Source: an uncultured Oscillospiraceae bacterium (lineage in GTDB: Bacteria > Bacillota > Clostridia > Oscillospirales > Oscillospiraceae). Taken from it: a stretch of 33,684 bases of DNA. Below the pieces are notes generated by a model that was not told where the DNA came from, searched no databases, and saw only the letters and a list, made by a program, of their open reading frames with translations. This document shows, piece after piece, positions 14,828 to 23,869 of the stretch (positions are counted from its first letter, which is position 1; the number at the start of each line of letters is the position of its first letter). The DNA is taken from assembly GCA_947599875.1 (NCBI GenBank), contig CANQFV010000029.1, positions 1 to 33,684 of the forward strand, in the 5' to 3' direction. Position numbers and translations under genes: made by a program.

Positions 14828-16126
14828 GTGGACAAGGTCGTGCGGCGGCGTCTGACGGACGCGGTCTATCTCACCGTCTTGCGGGCAGATCGGTTCAAAA
14901 CCGGGTGTCTGTCCGTGAATCTCCTCACGCCGCACACCAGGGAGACGGCGGCGTTGAACGCCGTGCTGCCCTATGTTTTGCGCCGGGGGACGGCGCGGCT
15001 TCCGGATATGGAGTCCCTGGCCGCGGCGATGGACGGCCTCTACGGGGCCAGGATCGAGCCGTCCATCCGGAAAAAGGGGGAGACGGCGGCCGTGGGCTTC
15101 TGCGCCGACTTCCCGGACGGGGCGTTTTTGCCGGACGGGAAGGACATCCTGTCCGAGACGGCTATGCTCTTAGGGGAGATGCTCCTGGATCCCGCCACAC
15201 GGGGCGGCAGGCTCAGGGCGGACTATGTGGAATCGGAGCGGGAGAAGCTCCTGGAGGATATTGAGGCGGAGATCAACGACAAGCGGGCCTACGCCGGGCA
15301 GAGGCTCACGGAGATCATGTTCCGGGGGGAGAGCTACGGCGTCAGCAAGCTGGGGACCCTGGCCGGTGCGCGGAAGGTGTCCGTCCAGACCCTGACCCGG
15401 CACTACAAGGCCCTGCTGGCCTCCGCGCCGGTGGAGATCTTTTACTGCGGGGCGGAGGAGCCGTCCCGTGTGGAGCGTGTGGTGCGGGAGGCTCTGGCGG
15501 CCCTGCCCAGAAGCGGCGTGGGGCCCATGCCGGTGACGAAGGTATTGACGGCGGACAGGGAGACGAGGCCCAAGACCGTCCGGGAGGTCATGGACGTGAC
15601 CCAGGGGCGGCTTGTCATGGGCTTCCGGTTCGACCGGCTCTTTGACGAGACGGACTACCCGGCGATGCTGGTTTTCAACGCCGCCTTCGGGGGATCCGGG
15701 GCGTCCCGGCTCTTCCTGAACGTGCGGGAGAGGATGGCCCTGTGCTACTATATCAGCTCCCTCATCGACCGGCAGAAGGGGGCCATGTTCGTCTCCGCCG
15801 GGATCCGGCCGGAGGACTTCTCCCAGACGTATGACGGGGTTCTCCGGGAGCTGGCGGCCATTGGGGACGGCGGCCTTGAGGAGTGGGAGCTGGATGCCGC
15901 CAGAAGGGCGGTAGTCAGCTCCATCTACGCCTCGCTGGACGACCAGATGGGGCTGGAGGCCATGTATCTTGACCGGGCCGTCTCCGGGACGAACCTCCGG
16001 CCGGAGGAGCTGGCGGCCCTCTGCTCCACCGTGGAGGCCGGGGCTGTCCGGAACGTGGCCCGGGCGGCGGTACTGACCCACACATTTTTCCTGACGGCGG
16101 AGGGAGAACATGTTGAAGAGACGTGA
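14828..16126 (+). CDS. yfmF: M16-family zinc-protease-like protein YfmF (inactive half)
   Basis: The 432-residue product is an insulinase/M16-type protein. Where active members have HxxEH it has TAALNAVLPYVLRRGTARLPD, so the zinc motif is missing, as is usual for the YfmF partner. The C-terminal half shows the M16 second-domain pattern (QGRLVMGFRFDRLF; FGGSGASRLFLNVRERMALCYYISS). In Bacillus YfmF and YfmH are linked to modification of elongation factor P (5-aminopentanolylation); that is family knowledge, not shown here. Translation starts at GTG 14828 after an AAAGGGGTG ribosome binding site. Its 3' end overlaps yfmH by 17 bases, so the two are co-translated and probably form a heterodimer. 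Confidence 0.88.
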   Translation: MDKVVRRRLTDAVYLTVLRADRFKTGCLSVNLLTPHTRETAALNAVLPYVLRRGTARLPDMESLAAAMDGLYGARIEPSIRKKGETAAVGFCADFPDGAFLPDGKDILSETAMLLGEMLLDPATRGGRLRADYVESEREKLLEDIEAEINDKRAYAGQRLTEIMFRGESYGVSKLGTLAGARKVSVQTLTRHYKALLASAPVEIFYCGAEEPSRVERVVREALAALPRSGVGPMPVTKVLTADRETRPKTVREVMDVTQGRLVMGFRFDRLFDETDYPAMLVFNAAFGGSGASRLFLNVRERMALCYYISSLIDRQKGAMFVSAGIRPEDFSQTYDGVLRELAAIGDGGLEEWELDAARRAVVSSIYASLDDQMGLEAMYLDRAVSGTNLRPEELAALCSTVEAGAVRNVARAAVLTHTFFLTAEGEHVEET

Positions 16127-17387
16127 ATATCCCCGGATCGGGGAGACGGTCTGGCGGGACGAGCTGCCGGACGGCCTGCGCCTGACGGTGGTGCGAAAGC
16201 CGGGATACCGGAAGACCCAGGCGTTCCTGGCGGTGGATTACGGCGGCGCGGACAGGCGCTTCCGCCTGGGCGGGGAGCTGATAGAGTCCCCCTCCGGCAC
16301 GGCGCATCTGATGGAACACCGGCTCTTTCAGCTGGAGGACGGCTCCGACGCCATGACCGTGATGTCCCGGCGGGGGGCCGGGGCCAACGCCTTCACCTCC
16401 CCGGATATGACGGCCTTTTACTTTGAATGTGTGGACTCCTTTCAGGAGAACCTGGAGCTTCTCTTGCACTTCGTCCACAGCCCGGTGTTTGAGCCGGAGG
16501 GCGTGGAGCGGGAGAAGGAGATCGTCGCCTCCGAGATCCGCATGACCCAGGACGACCCGGACGACGCCTTATATTACTCCCTGATGGAGAACCTGTACGC
16601 CGCCTCGCCCCTGCGGGAGAACGTGGCCGGGACGGTGGAGAGCGTCCGGGAGATCACCCCGGAGCAGCTGTATCTGTGTCACAGGGGCTTTTACGTCCCG
16701 TCCAACATGTCCCTGGTGGTGGTGGGGGATCAGGACCCCCGGCGCGTCCGGGACACGGCGGAGCGGCTCTTCCCGGCGGAGTCCCTTCCGGCGGCCCGGC
16801 GGGAGCGGCCGGAGGAGGGGCCGGCGCCTGTCCGGGTGGACAGCGAGCGCGAGATGGACGTGGGCGCCCCCATGTTCCTGGCCGGCGTCAAGACGGCCGG
16901 GGGTCTTACGGGGACGGAGAGTGTGAAATTTGAGCTGACCGCATCCCTGGCCCTCAACGTCCTCCTGGGGACCTCCTCTCCCCTCTACCAGCGGCTTTAC
17001 AGCCAGGGGCTGATCAACGAGACCTTCGGGGGAGATTTTGAAAACGCCGCCGGGTACTCCCACCTCACCTTCGGGGGGGAGACGAAAAACGCCCGGACGG
17101 TCTGCCTGCGGGTGCTGGAGGAGGCCGCGGCCCTCGCCGCCTCCGGGATCGACCCGGCCTTTTTGGACAGGCAGAAGAGAACCGTGCTGGGGTCGTGCAT
17201 CCGGGCCATGAATTCCTTTGACAGCATCTGCTACAACACGGCCGCCGGGGATTTCTCCGGCTATGACTACTTTGACACCCTGTCCGTTCTGGACGGGATC
17301 ACCGGGGACGACATCCGGGGCTTCCTGGGGGAATATTTGACCCAGGACAGGATGGCTGTCTCCGTTATCAACAGAAAAGAGAGGTAA
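16110..17387 (+). CDS. yfmH: M16-family zinc peptidase YfmH (active half)
   Basis: The 425-residue M16 peptidase has the inverted zinc motif HLMEH at residues 66-70 (SGTAHLMEHRLF) and, about 70 residues later, the downstream glutamates of the family in EREKEIVASEIRMTQDDP. The C-terminal domain has GTSSPLYQRLYSQGLIN. It is the catalytic partner of the preceding YfmF-like protein and shares the assigned link to EF-P modification in Bacillus. The ATG at 16110 follows GAGGGAGAAC and lies inside the end of yfmF. Lgt begins six bases after its stop, so the three genes form one transcript. Confidence 0.88.
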   Translation: MLKRREYPRIGETVWRDELPDGLRLTVVRKPGYRKTQAFLAVDYGGADRRFRLGGELIESPSGTAHLMEHRLFQLEDGSDAMTVMSRRGAGANAFTSPDMTAFYFECVDSFQENLELLLHFVHSPVFEPEGVEREKEIVASEIRMTQDDPDDALYYSLMENLYAASPLRENVAGTVESVREITPEQLYLCHRGFYVPSNMSLVVVGDQDPRRVRDTAERLFPAESLPAARRERPEEGPAPVRVDSEREMDVGAPMFLAGVKTAGGLTGTESVKFELTASLALNVLLGTSSPLYQRLYSQGLINETFGGDFENAAGYSHLTFGGETKNARTVCLRVLEEAAALAASGIDPAFLDRQKRTVLGSCIRAMNSFDSICYNTAAGDFSGYDYFDTLSVLDGITGDDIRGFLGEYLTQDRMAVSVINRKER

Positions 17388-17393
17388 TTTTCC

Positions 17394-18389
17394 ATGCCGC
17401 AAAGTCTGCCGGAGGCGTCCATATCCTTCCCCATGCTGGGGGATTGGGCCATCAACCCTCCGTCCTATTTCACCCTGGGGCCGCTGAAGATCCACTTCTA
17501 CGGCCTGATCATCGCCACCGCCTTTCTGCTGGCGGTGCTGTACTGCTCCAAACGCGCCGGGGAGTTCGGCCTCACGGCCGACAACGTGTTTGACGTGATC
17601 CTCCTGGGGGTGCCCCTGGCCGTCATCTGCGCCAGGATCTACTTCTGCGCCTTCCACTGGGATCTGTTCCGGGACGACCCCGTCTCCGTCCTCTATATCT
17701 GGCAGGGGGGACTGGGGATGTACGGCGTCCTGGCCGGGGCGATTTTGGCCACGGTCATCTACTGCCGGTGGAAGAAGCTGTCCCTGCTGGCCTTTTTGGA
17801 TATGGCGTGCTTCGGCTTCCTCATCGGCCAGATCCTGGGGCGCTGGGGGAACTTTATGAACCGGGAGGCCTTCGGCTACGAGACGGACATCTTCTGCCGC
17901 ATGGTGCTGACGCTGCCCTCCGGCAAGTCCTACGCCGTCCACCCCACCTTCCTCTATGAGTCCCTGTGGAACCTGGTGGGCTTTATCTTCATGCACTTCT
18001 ATTCCAAGAGACACCGGACTTACGACGGGCAGATGTTCCTCATCTACCTGGCCTGGTACGGCATGGGCCGGATGTTCATCGAGGGCCTGCGCACGGACAG
18101 CCTGTACCTGTGGGGCACCTCCATCCGGGTAAGTCAGCTTGTTTCTTTCATTCTTCTTATTGCATCCGCGGCCATCCTATTGTATAATAGGTGCAGACGC
18201 CGCCCGGATCCGGCCAGGATGTTCGTAAACCGTGTCCGCGCCCTGGCGGAGGGCTCGGTGGAGACAGCCCCGGCGCAGGACGCCCCGGCGGAGAACGCCC
18301 AGCCCCAGGAGAGCGGGACGCAGGACGGCGGGCCGGAGGATAAGAGCGGCGGCACAGAGGAGGGATCCGATGGAGGACAGGGAGCTTGA
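17394..18389 (+). CDS. lgt: Prolipoprotein diacylglyceryl transferase
   Basis: This integral membrane enzyme transfers diacylglycerol from phosphatidylglycerol to the lipobox cysteine of prolipoproteins, such as the DUF4349 lipoprotein later in this window. The Lgt signature GRWGNFMNREAFG is at residues 149-161, preceded by IHFYGL near 33-38 and WQGGLGMYG near 103-111; HPTFLYES and YGMGRMFIEGLRTD follow. Seven or so membrane segments end near residue 260. The last 65 residues are a polar Ala/Pro/Glu/Gln-rich tail not found in short Lgt proteins; it is likely cytoplasmic and disordered. The gene is six bases after yfmH. Confidence 0.96.
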   Translation: MPQSLPEASISFPMLGDWAINPPSYFTLGPLKIHFYGLIIATAFLLAVLYCSKRAGEFGLTADNVFDVILLGVPLAVICARIYFCAFHWDLFRDDPVSVLYIWQGGLGMYGVLAGAILATVIYCRWKKLSLLAFLDMACFGFLIGQILGRWGNFMNREAFGYETDIFCRMVLTLPSGKSYAVHPTFLYESLWNLVGFIFMHFYSKRHRTYDGQMFLIYLAWYGMGRMFIEGLRTDSLYLWGTSIRVSQLVSFILLIASAAILLYNRCRRRPDPARMFVNRVRALAEGSVETAPAQDAPAENAQPQESGTQDGGPEDKSGGTEEGSDGGQGA

Positions 18390-18495
18390 CCGGGCCCTGG
18401 AACCGCTGCGGGAGCTTCTCCGGGGGCGCAAAACGGTTACATTCCGTAAAGGGCGAACCTTTACCGGCAAAAATAAGATAACGGAGGTATTTATT

Positions 18496-19023
18496 ATGGC
18501 AAGCTTTGATTTTGAAAGTCTGAAGAAGAAGATCACCGACACCGCCAGCACCGTGGTGGAGAAGACCACGGTGTTCGCCAAGGACGTGGCCAGCAAGTCC
18601 GGCGACGCGGCCAAGAACCTCTCCGGCAAGGCCCAGGCGGCGGCCAAGAAGGCCAAGCTCAACGTGGAGATCGCCGCGGAGCGCTCCGCCCTGAAGGACA
18701 AGTACGCCGAGCTTGGCAGGCTCTACTACGAGAAGTACGCCGGCCAGACCGATCCCGACTTCGCCGGAACCGTCGCCGCCCTGGAGGAGGGGCTTTCTCT
18801 CATCGAGACCAAGCAGGCGCAGATCGATGAGCTGGAGGCGGAGCCGGAGGTCGAGGTCGAGGTAGAGACCGAGGAGACCGAGGCCGACCACATCGTGGAC
18901 GAGGTGGAGGACACCGTAGAGCATGAGGCCGAGGAAGCCGCGGATATGGCCGAGGAGGCCGCGGACGAGGCCCGGAAGATCTACGAGGACACCGTAGACA
19001 CCGTGGGCGGACCCCAGGAGTGA
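18496..19023 (+). CDS. Helical coiled-coil protein with acidic C-terminal tail, function unknown
   Basis: The 175-residue product starts MASFDFESLKKKITDTASTV. The first 120 residues are amphipathic helices (Lys/Ala-rich, then KLNVEIAAERSALKDKYAELGRLYYEKY). This resembles the helical part of clostridial proteins that normally end in a zinc ribbon. Here the ribbon is absent and residues 125-170 are an almost purely acidic run of Glu, Asp, Val and Ala. GGAGGT at 18483-18488 supports the ATG at 18496. An in-frame ATG at 18370 with its own GAGGAGGG would add 42 residues (MEDRELDRALEPLRELLRG...) and cannot be excluded, but the added region turns A+T-rich and non-conserved in appearance. No signal peptide was seen. 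Confidence 0.65.
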   Translation: MASFDFESLKKKITDTASTVVEKTTVFAKDVASKSGDAAKNLSGKAQAAAKKAKLNVEIAAERSALKDKYAELGRLYYEKYAGQTDPDFAGTVAALEEGLSLIETKQAQIDELEAEPEVEVEVETEETEADHIVDEVEDTVEHEAEEAADMAEEAADEARKIYEDTVDTVGGPQE

Positions 19024-19025
19024 TT

Positions 19026-19125
19026 TTCCTGCCGCGGCCCTGCGCGCACACCCCTCGGGCGCACGCTTGTGCCGCGTAGGGGACTTTTCCCGACGCACAT
19101 GCCGCCGGGGAAATAGGGATGTCGT
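19026..19125 (+). repeat. Decayed right half of an R1 repeat (copy E)
   Basis: CTGCCGCGGCCCTGCGCGCAC, CCCCTCGGGCGCACGC and ACGCACATGCCGCCGGGGAAA follow the same order as the central part of full R1 copies, with many substitutions. The central stem is still pairable (CCC-CTC-GGG). The variable hairpin and REP are missing. The rest of 19024-19355 holds a terminator, an A+T-rich stretch and the trmL promoter. Confidence 0.55.
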
Positions 19126-19140
19126 TTTTTTGACAAGCTG

Positions 19141-19176
19141 AAATGGTGTGGACGCCCAGCCTCCACACCATTTTTC
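19141..19176 (+). terminator. Intrinsic terminator after the acidic coiled-coil gene
   Basis: AAATGGTGTGGA (19141-19152) pairs perfectly with TCCACACCATTT (19162-19173) and runs into TTTTTCC. It should end the yfmF-yfmH-lgt transcript. Confidence 0.85.
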
Positions 19177-19281
19177 CTTCTTTTCGGAAAAAAGAATGGA
19201 TAATATCGCCCGCCTGAATTCGTTATCTTTTTGTCAATTATCACAAATCGAAAAAAGCCAAGGAAAAATAAACAAATTCAC

Positions 19282-19310
19282 TTGAAAGTCCGGCAAAGAA
19301 GGAATAAAAT
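19282..19310 (+). promoter_or_regulatory. Sigma-A promoter of trmL
   Basis: TTGAAA (19282-19287) and TAAAAT (19305-19310) are separated by 17 bases within a strongly A+T-rich stretch, 45 bases before the trmL start. Confidence 0.8.
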
Positions 19311-19355
19311 AAGAAAGTAAGTACGGACAGTGATGAAATGAGGTGATGGGGCCGG

Positions 19356-19844
19356 ATGGTCAATATCGTCCTTGTGGAGCCGGAGATCCCCATGAACACC
19401 GGCAATATTGCCCGTACCTGCGCCGCCACCAGATCGCGGCTCCATCTGGTCAGGCCCCTGGGGTTTGATATCTCCGACCGGGCCGTGAAGCGGGCGGGGC
19501 TGGACTACTGGCCGATGGTGGACATCACGGTATACGACTCTCTGGAGGAGTTTTTGGAGAGGCACGGCGGGGACGACCTGTGGCTGGCCACCACCAAGGC
19601 GCCCAGGAGCTACCACGAGGCGGCCTACCGGGACGGGTGCTGGCTTGTCTTCGGAAAGGAGACGGCGGGGCTTCCCGCACCATTCCGGGAGAGGTATTTT
19701 GACAGGTGCGTGCGCATCCCCATGCGGGAGGACGCCAGGAGCCTGAATCTGGCAAACTCCGTGGCGGTGCTGTGCTATGAGGCATTGAGACAGCAGGGCT
19801 TTCCCGGCCTGAGCGGCACGGGGAGCATGGCCCGCGGCGGGTGA
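19356..19844 (+). CDS. trmL: tRNA (cytidine(34)-2'-O)-methyltransferase TrmL
   Basis: The 162-residue SPOUT-family methyltransferase modifies the wobble base ribose of tRNA-Leu isoacceptors using S-adenosylmethionine. The knotted SAM-binding fold is shown by EPEIPMNTGNIARTCAAT near the N-terminus, LVFGKETAGLP in the middle and IPMREDARSLNLANSVAVLCYEALRQ near the end. Length fits TrmL and not the longer TrmH/SpoU proteins. The start at 19356 follows GAGGTG with a somewhat long ten-base gap; an ATG at 19345 is out of frame. It has its own promoter; pgk follows after 58 bases and may be partly co-transcribed. Confidence 0.92.
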   Translation: MVNIVLVEPEIPMNTGNIARTCAATRSRLHLVRPLGFDISDRAVKRAGLDYWPMVDITVYDSLEEFLERHGGDDLWLATTKAPRSYHEAAYRDGCWLVFGKETAGLPAPFRERYFDRCVRIPMREDARSLNLANSVAVLCYEALRQQGFPGLSGTGSMARGG

Positions 19845-19902
19845 AATTCGCGCATTTTCCCATTTGGGTTTATCATAAAATTTTTAAGATAGGAGAAGAA
19901 CC

Positions 19903-21186
19903 ATGAACTACAACAAGAAATCAGTCCGTGACATCGATCTGGCCGGCAAAAAAGTGCTGCTGCGCTGCGATTTCAACGTCCCCCTGAAGGCGGGCGTCAT
20001 CACCAGCGACAAGCGCATCGTGGCCGCCGTCCCCACCATCAAGTATCTTCTTGAGCAGGGCTGCGCCGTCATCGCCTGCTCTCACCTGGGCAAACCCGAG
20101 CCCAGCTTTGATAAATGGGCCAAGAAACAGGCCGAGAAGGGCAAGGCCCCCGAGGATCTCACCGAGGCCAAGTGGCAGAAGTCCCTGGAGGCCCTGTGCA
20201 TGGAGCCTGTGGCCAAGCGGCTCTCTGAGCTTCTGGGTCAGAACGTGATCCTGGCCGGCGACGTTGTCGGCCCCGACGCCCAGGCCAAGGCCGCCGCCCT
20301 GAAGGGCGGGGAGATCATGCTCCTCCAGAACACCCGCTTTGAGAAGGGCGAGACCAAGAACGACCCCGAGTTTGTGAAGAAGTTGGCCGCCCTGGCCGGT
20401 GAGAACGGTGTCTATGTGTCCGACGCCTTCGGCGCCGTACACCGCGCCCACGCCTCCACCGCCGGTGTGGCCGCCTATCTGCCCGCCGTCTCCGGCTTCC
20501 TCATTGAGAAGGAGCTGGGCGTCATGGGCAAGGCCCTGGCCGACCCCGACCGCCCCTTCGTGGCTATCCTGGGCGGCGCCAAGGTCTCCGACAAGCTGAA
20601 CGTCATCTCCAACCTGCTGGAGAAGGTGGACACCCTGATCATCGGCGGCGGTATGGCCTACACCTTCCTGGCTGCCAAGGGCCTGTCCGTGGGTACCTCC
20701 CTCTTAGACAGCGACAAGCTGGACTACTGCAAGGACATGATGGCCAAGGCCGAGGAGCGCGGCGTCAAGCTTCTGCTGCCTGTGGACACCGTTGTGGCCG
20801 CCTCCTTCCCCGATCCCATTGACGGGCCTGTGGATGTGGAGACCGTCCCCTCCGACGCCATCCCCGCGGACAAGATGGGTCTCGACATCGGCGAGAAGAC
20901 CCGGGAGATCTTTGCCAAGGCCGTTATGGAGGCCAAGACCGTTGTGTGGAACGGGCCTATGGGCGTGTTTGAGAATCCCACCCTGGCCGCCGGAACCATC
21001 GCCGTGGCCCATGCCCTGGCCGATTCCGACTGCATCTCCATCGTGGGCGGCGGCGACAGCGCGGCGGCCTGCGAGCAGCTGGGCTTTGCCGACAAGATCA
21101 CCCACATCTCCACCGGCGGCGGCGCGTCCCTGGAGTTTTTGGAGGGCAAAGAGCTGCCGGGCGTTGCGTGCCTGCTCGACAAATAA
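19903..21186 (+). CDS. pgk: Phosphoglycerate kinase
   Basis: This glycolytic enzyme converts 1,3-bisphosphoglycerate and ADP to 3-phosphoglycerate and ATP. Motifs: RCDFNVP (residues 21-27), SHLGKP (HLG at 61-63), GGAKVSDK (224-231), GGGMAYTF and the nucleotide loop GGGDS (382-386). At 427 residues it is a little longer than the usual near-400, mainly from a charged insert after HLGKP (residues 68-90). AGGAGAAGAACC precedes the ATG. It uses a more strongly biased codon set (GCC, AAG, GAC) than its neighbours, as expected for a highly expressed gene. tpiA follows after 12 bases. Confidence 0.98.
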   Translation: MNYNKKSVRDIDLAGKKVLLRCDFNVPLKAGVITSDKRIVAAVPTIKYLLEQGCAVIACSHLGKPEPSFDKWAKKQAEKGKAPEDLTEAKWQKSLEALCMEPVAKRLSELLGQNVILAGDVVGPDAQAKAAALKGGEIMLLQNTRFEKGETKNDPEFVKKLAALAGENGVYVSDAFGAVHRAHASTAGVAAYLPAVSGFLIEKELGVMGKALADPDRPFVAILGGAKVSDKLNVISNLLEKVDTLIIGGGMAYTFLAAKGLSVGTSLLDSDKLDYCKDMMAKAEERGVKLLLPVDTVVAASFPDPIDGPVDVETVPSDAIPADKMGLDIGEKTREIFAKAVMEAKTVVWNGPMGVFENPTLAAGTIAVAHALADSDCISIVGGGDSAAACEQLGFADKITHISTGGGASLEFLEGKELPGVACLLDK

Positions 21187-21198
21187 GGAGAGCGGCAC

Positions 21199-21972
21199 AT
21201 GAACAGAAAATATCGCAAGGTAATTATTGCCGGAAACTGGAAAATGAACACCAAGCCCTCGGATGTGAAGGCGTTTGTGGAGAAGATCCGCGACCTGACC
21301 GTCCGCTGCAAGTGGTGTGAGACCGTGATCTGCGCCCCCTTCAGCCACCTGACCGTGGCGTACAGGGCCTTTTGGAACGGCCGGATCAGCCTGGGCGCCC
21401 AGAACCTCAGCCAGTACGCCTCCGGGGCCTACACCGGCGAGGTCTCCGGCGAGATGCTCCGGGATCTGAACGTGAAGTATGTGATCGTCGGCCACTCCGA
21501 GCGCCGCCAGTACTTCGGGGAGACGGACATCACCGTGAATAAGAAGGTACACGCCGCCCTTGACACGGATCTGCGCCCCATCATCTGCGTGGGGGAGACC
21601 GCGGAGCAGCGGGAGATGGGCCTGACCGAGGAGCTGATCAGCTACCAGGTGAGGGCCGCTCTGGCCGGTGTTCCGGAGGAGAGGATCCGCCGCGTCGTCA
21701 TCGCTTATGAGCCGATCTGGGCCATTGGGACCGGGAACACCGCCACCGCCCAGCAGGCCCAGGAGGTCAACCGCCACATCCGTGCGGTGATCCGCGGCCT
21801 GTACGGCGCCCGCCTGGCCAGGGCTGTGCCCATCCTGTACGGCGGCTCCATGAACGAGAGCAACGCCGAGGAGCTTTTGGCCCAGCCGGATATTGACGGC
21901 GGCCTGATCGGCGGCGCCAGCCTGGTGCCGGAGAAGTTCTCCTCCATCATCATGGCGGCCTGCCAGGAGTGA
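21199..21972 (+). CDS. tpiA: Triosephosphate isomerase
   Basis: It interconverts dihydroxyacetone phosphate and glyceraldehyde 3-phosphate. Catalytic residues are visible: K15 in AGNWKMN, H99 in VGHSERR, and E171 in AYEPIWAIGTG; YGGSMN near residue 214 forms the phosphate-binding end. The 257-residue length is normal. It follows pgk by 12 bases after AGGAGAGCGGCAC, in a glycolytic operon. Confidence 0.98.
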   Translation: MNRKYRKVIIAGNWKMNTKPSDVKAFVEKIRDLTVRCKWCETVICAPFSHLTVAYRAFWNGRISLGAQNLSQYASGAYTGEVSGEMLRDLNVKYVIVGHSERRQYFGETDITVNKKVHAALDTDLRPIICVGETAEQREMGLTEELISYQVRAALAGVPEERIRRVVIAYEPIWAIGTGNTATAQQAQEVNRHIRAVIRGLYGARLARAVPILYGGSMNESNAEELLAQPDIDGGLIGGASLVPEKFSSIIMAACQE

Positions 21973-22033
21973 CGGGAGAACATCCCGGACACGGGATCCG
22001 GCGTACCCCGGAATTTTGAATGGAGAGAAGTTT

Positions 22034-23557
22034 ATGAAAAGACCCGTTACCTTAATTATCATGGACGGGTTCGGCATCGACACGCCGGATCCGAAGATCA
22101 ACGCCATTGCCGCCGCCAAGCGCCCCAACCTGGACAGGCTCATCGCGCAAAGCCCCATCTGCCGGCTCCAGGCCAGCGGCGAGGACGTGGGCCTGCCCGA
22201 CGGGCAGATGGGAAACAGCGAGGTGGGCCACACCAACATCGGCGCGGGCCGCATCGTGTACCAGAGCCTTCTTCGCATCACCGTCGCCGTCCGGGACGGG
22301 AGCTTCTTTGAAAATCCCGCGTATATAGAGGCGATGGACGCGGCCAAGGCCTCCGGCGGCGCTCTGCACCTGTTCGGCCTCATGTCCCCCGGCGGCGTCC
22401 ACAGCCACAACACCCACACCTGGGCCTTTTTGGAGATGGCCAAGCGCCGGGGCCTGTCCAAGGTCTACCTCCACTGCTTTATGGACGGCCGCGACGTGCC
22501 CCCCAGCTCCGGCAAGGAGTATATCGAGGAGTGCGTGGCCAAGTGCGCCCAGATCGGCGTGGGCAAGATCGCCACGATCGCCGGGCGCTTCTACGCGATG
22601 GACAGGGACAACCGGTGGGACCGGGTGGAGAAGGCCTACAACGCTATGGTCTGCGGGGAGGGCAACATCGACCTGGACCCCGTCCACACCATGCAGGCCA
22701 GCTACGACGCCGGCGTGACGGACGAGTTTGTCGTCCCCACTGTCTGCGATCCGGAGGGCACAGTAAAGCCCGGGGACTCCGTTATCTTCACCAACTTCCG
22801 GCCTGACCGGGCCAGGGAGATCACCCGCACCTTTGTGGACCCCGATTTCCAGGGGTTTGAGCGCAAGCGCGGCTTCTTCCCGGTGAAATATGTCTGCACC
22901 ACCCAGTACGACGCCTCCATGCCCAACGTGACCGTGGCCTTCCCGCCGGAGGATCTGAAAAATACCTTCGGGGAGATCCTGGCCAAGCGGAGCATGAAGC
23001 AGCTGCGCATCGCCGAGACGGAGAAGTACGCCCATGTCACCTTCTTCTTCAACGGCGGCACCGAGCAGGTCTACGACGGGGAGGACCGGGCGCTGATCCC
23101 CTCCCCCAAGGAGTTCCCCACCTACGACCTGATCCCGGAGATGAGCGCCCGGAAGGTGGCGGACGAGTGCGTCAAGCGCGTCGAGTCCGGCAAGTACGAC
23201 GCCATCATCCTCAACTTCGCCAACTGCGACATGGTGGGACACACCGGCGTGTTTGACGCCGCCGTGAAGGCCGTGGAGACCGTTGACGAGTGCGTGGGCA
23301 AGGTGGTGGATGCCGTTCTCAAGGCGGGGGGCCTGTGCCTCATCACCGCCGACCACGGCAACGCCGACAAGATGATCGCCGAGGACGGAACGCCCCACAC
23401 CGCCCACACCACAAACCCCGTGCCCTTCTTTATTGTGGGCGCCCCGGAGGGGACGAAGCTCCACGACGGACGCCTTGCGGATATCTGCCCCACAATGCTG
23501 GAGCTGATGGGCATTGAGAAGCCGGTTGAGATGACGGGGAAGAGCCTGATCGACTAA
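22034..23557 (+). CDS. gpmI: 2,3-bisphosphoglycerate-independent phosphoglycerate mutase
   Basis: This manganese-dependent mutase converts 3- to 2-phosphoglycerate through a phosphoserine. D11 in MDGFGI and S62 in GNSEVGH are the metal/phosphoserine residues. HCFMDGRDVPP, IAGRFYAMDRDNRWDR and TADHGNAD mark the phosphatase and transferase domains. At 507 residues it has the family length. The ATG at 22034 is preferred over an in-frame TTG six codons upstream because GGAGAGAAG sits just before it. It lies 61 bases after tpiA. A repeat (R2) begins only 10 bases after its stop, where enolase is often found in other Clostridia. Confidence 0.97.
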   Translation: MKRPVTLIIMDGFGIDTPDPKINAIAAAKRPNLDRLIAQSPICRLQASGEDVGLPDGQMGNSEVGHTNIGAGRIVYQSLLRITVAVRDGSFFENPAYIEAMDAAKASGGALHLFGLMSPGGVHSHNTHTWAFLEMAKRRGLSKVYLHCFMDGRDVPPSSGKEYIEECVAKCAQIGVGKIATIAGRFYAMDRDNRWDRVEKAYNAMVCGEGNIDLDPVHTMQASYDAGVTDEFVVPTVCDPEGTVKPGDSVIFTNFRPDRAREITRTFVDPDFQGFERKRGFFPVKYVCTTQYDASMPNVTVAFPPEDLKNTFGEILAKRSMKQLRIAETEKYAHVTFFFNGGTEQVYDGEDRALIPSPKEFPTYDLIPEMSARKVADECVKRVESGKYDAIILNFANCDMVGHTGVFDAAVKAVETVDECVGKVVDAVLKAGGLCLITADHGNADKMIAEDGTPHTAHTTNPVPFFIVGAPEGTKLHDGRLADICPTMLELMGIEKPVEMTGKSLID

Positions 23558-23566
23558 CCGCCGCAG

Positions 23567-23789
23567 GGTGTCCGCCCGAAGGGCGGACGGGGGCGATTAC
23601 CTTTCTCCCTTTTGATTTCGTCAAAAGGGAGAAAGGGACAAATGGAACCCCTTTTAAAAACGACCGGTCAGGGGGCTTAGGCCCCCTACTGGAGAAACCC
23701 CCGGGGAATCCCCCGGGGGTTTCTGGACGAATGGGCGCGATGAGCCACCCAGTGGCGCGTCGCGCCCTTTAGATTGGGCCGGTGGGACA
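23567..23789 (+). repeat. R2 repeat, copy P
   Basis: About 220 bases of hairpins: GTCCGCCC/GGGCGGAC; a variable 16-bp hairpin at 23600-23636; AGGGGGC/GCCCCCT; and AAACCCCCGGG/CCCGGGGGTTT; then CTTTAGATTGGGCCGGTGGGACA. The inverted copy Q at 30626-30850 matches almost throughout, and copy S (33520-33684) is a diverged inverted copy. It starts right after gpmI and may also act as its terminator. Confidence 0.85.
23600..23636. repeat. Variable hairpin of R2 copy P
   Basis: CCTTTCTCCCTTTTGA pairs perfectly with TCAAAAGGGAGAAAGG around TTTCG. The matching position in copy Q has different arms that also pair perfectly. Confidence 0.85.
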
Positions 23790-23790
23790 T

Positions 23791-23848
23791 GGGGACGGTT
23801 CCTTAGTCACACCAGTGTGCGCACTGGTGGTACAAAGAAACCGTCCCC
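23791..23848 (-). repeat. REP hairpin, copy 4
   Basis: A 58-base hairpin with GGGGACGGTT and AACCGTCCCC ends and CACCAGTG/CACTGGTG inner arms; one of six copies. It abuts R2 copy P and is followed after about 20 bases by R3 copy 2. Confidence 0.85.
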
Positions 23849-23869
23849 GCTGTTCCATCTACTCAGAGG

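Noticed and set aside
14094-14855. 253-codon open frame across R3, R1 copy B and the yfmF start
   Set aside because: It consists of repeat sequence, crosses several perfect hairpins and runs into the promoter and start of yfmF.
14828-16126. YfmF as a damaged active peptidase
   Set aside because: Loss of HxxEH is normal for this half of the pair; the frame is intact and the partner keeps the zinc motif.
22016-22033. TTG start of gpmI six codons upstream, and the similar TTG start of relB at 24191
   Set aside because: In both cases the Shine-Dalgarno sequence lies between the TTG and the downstream ATG, and family N-termini match the ATG.
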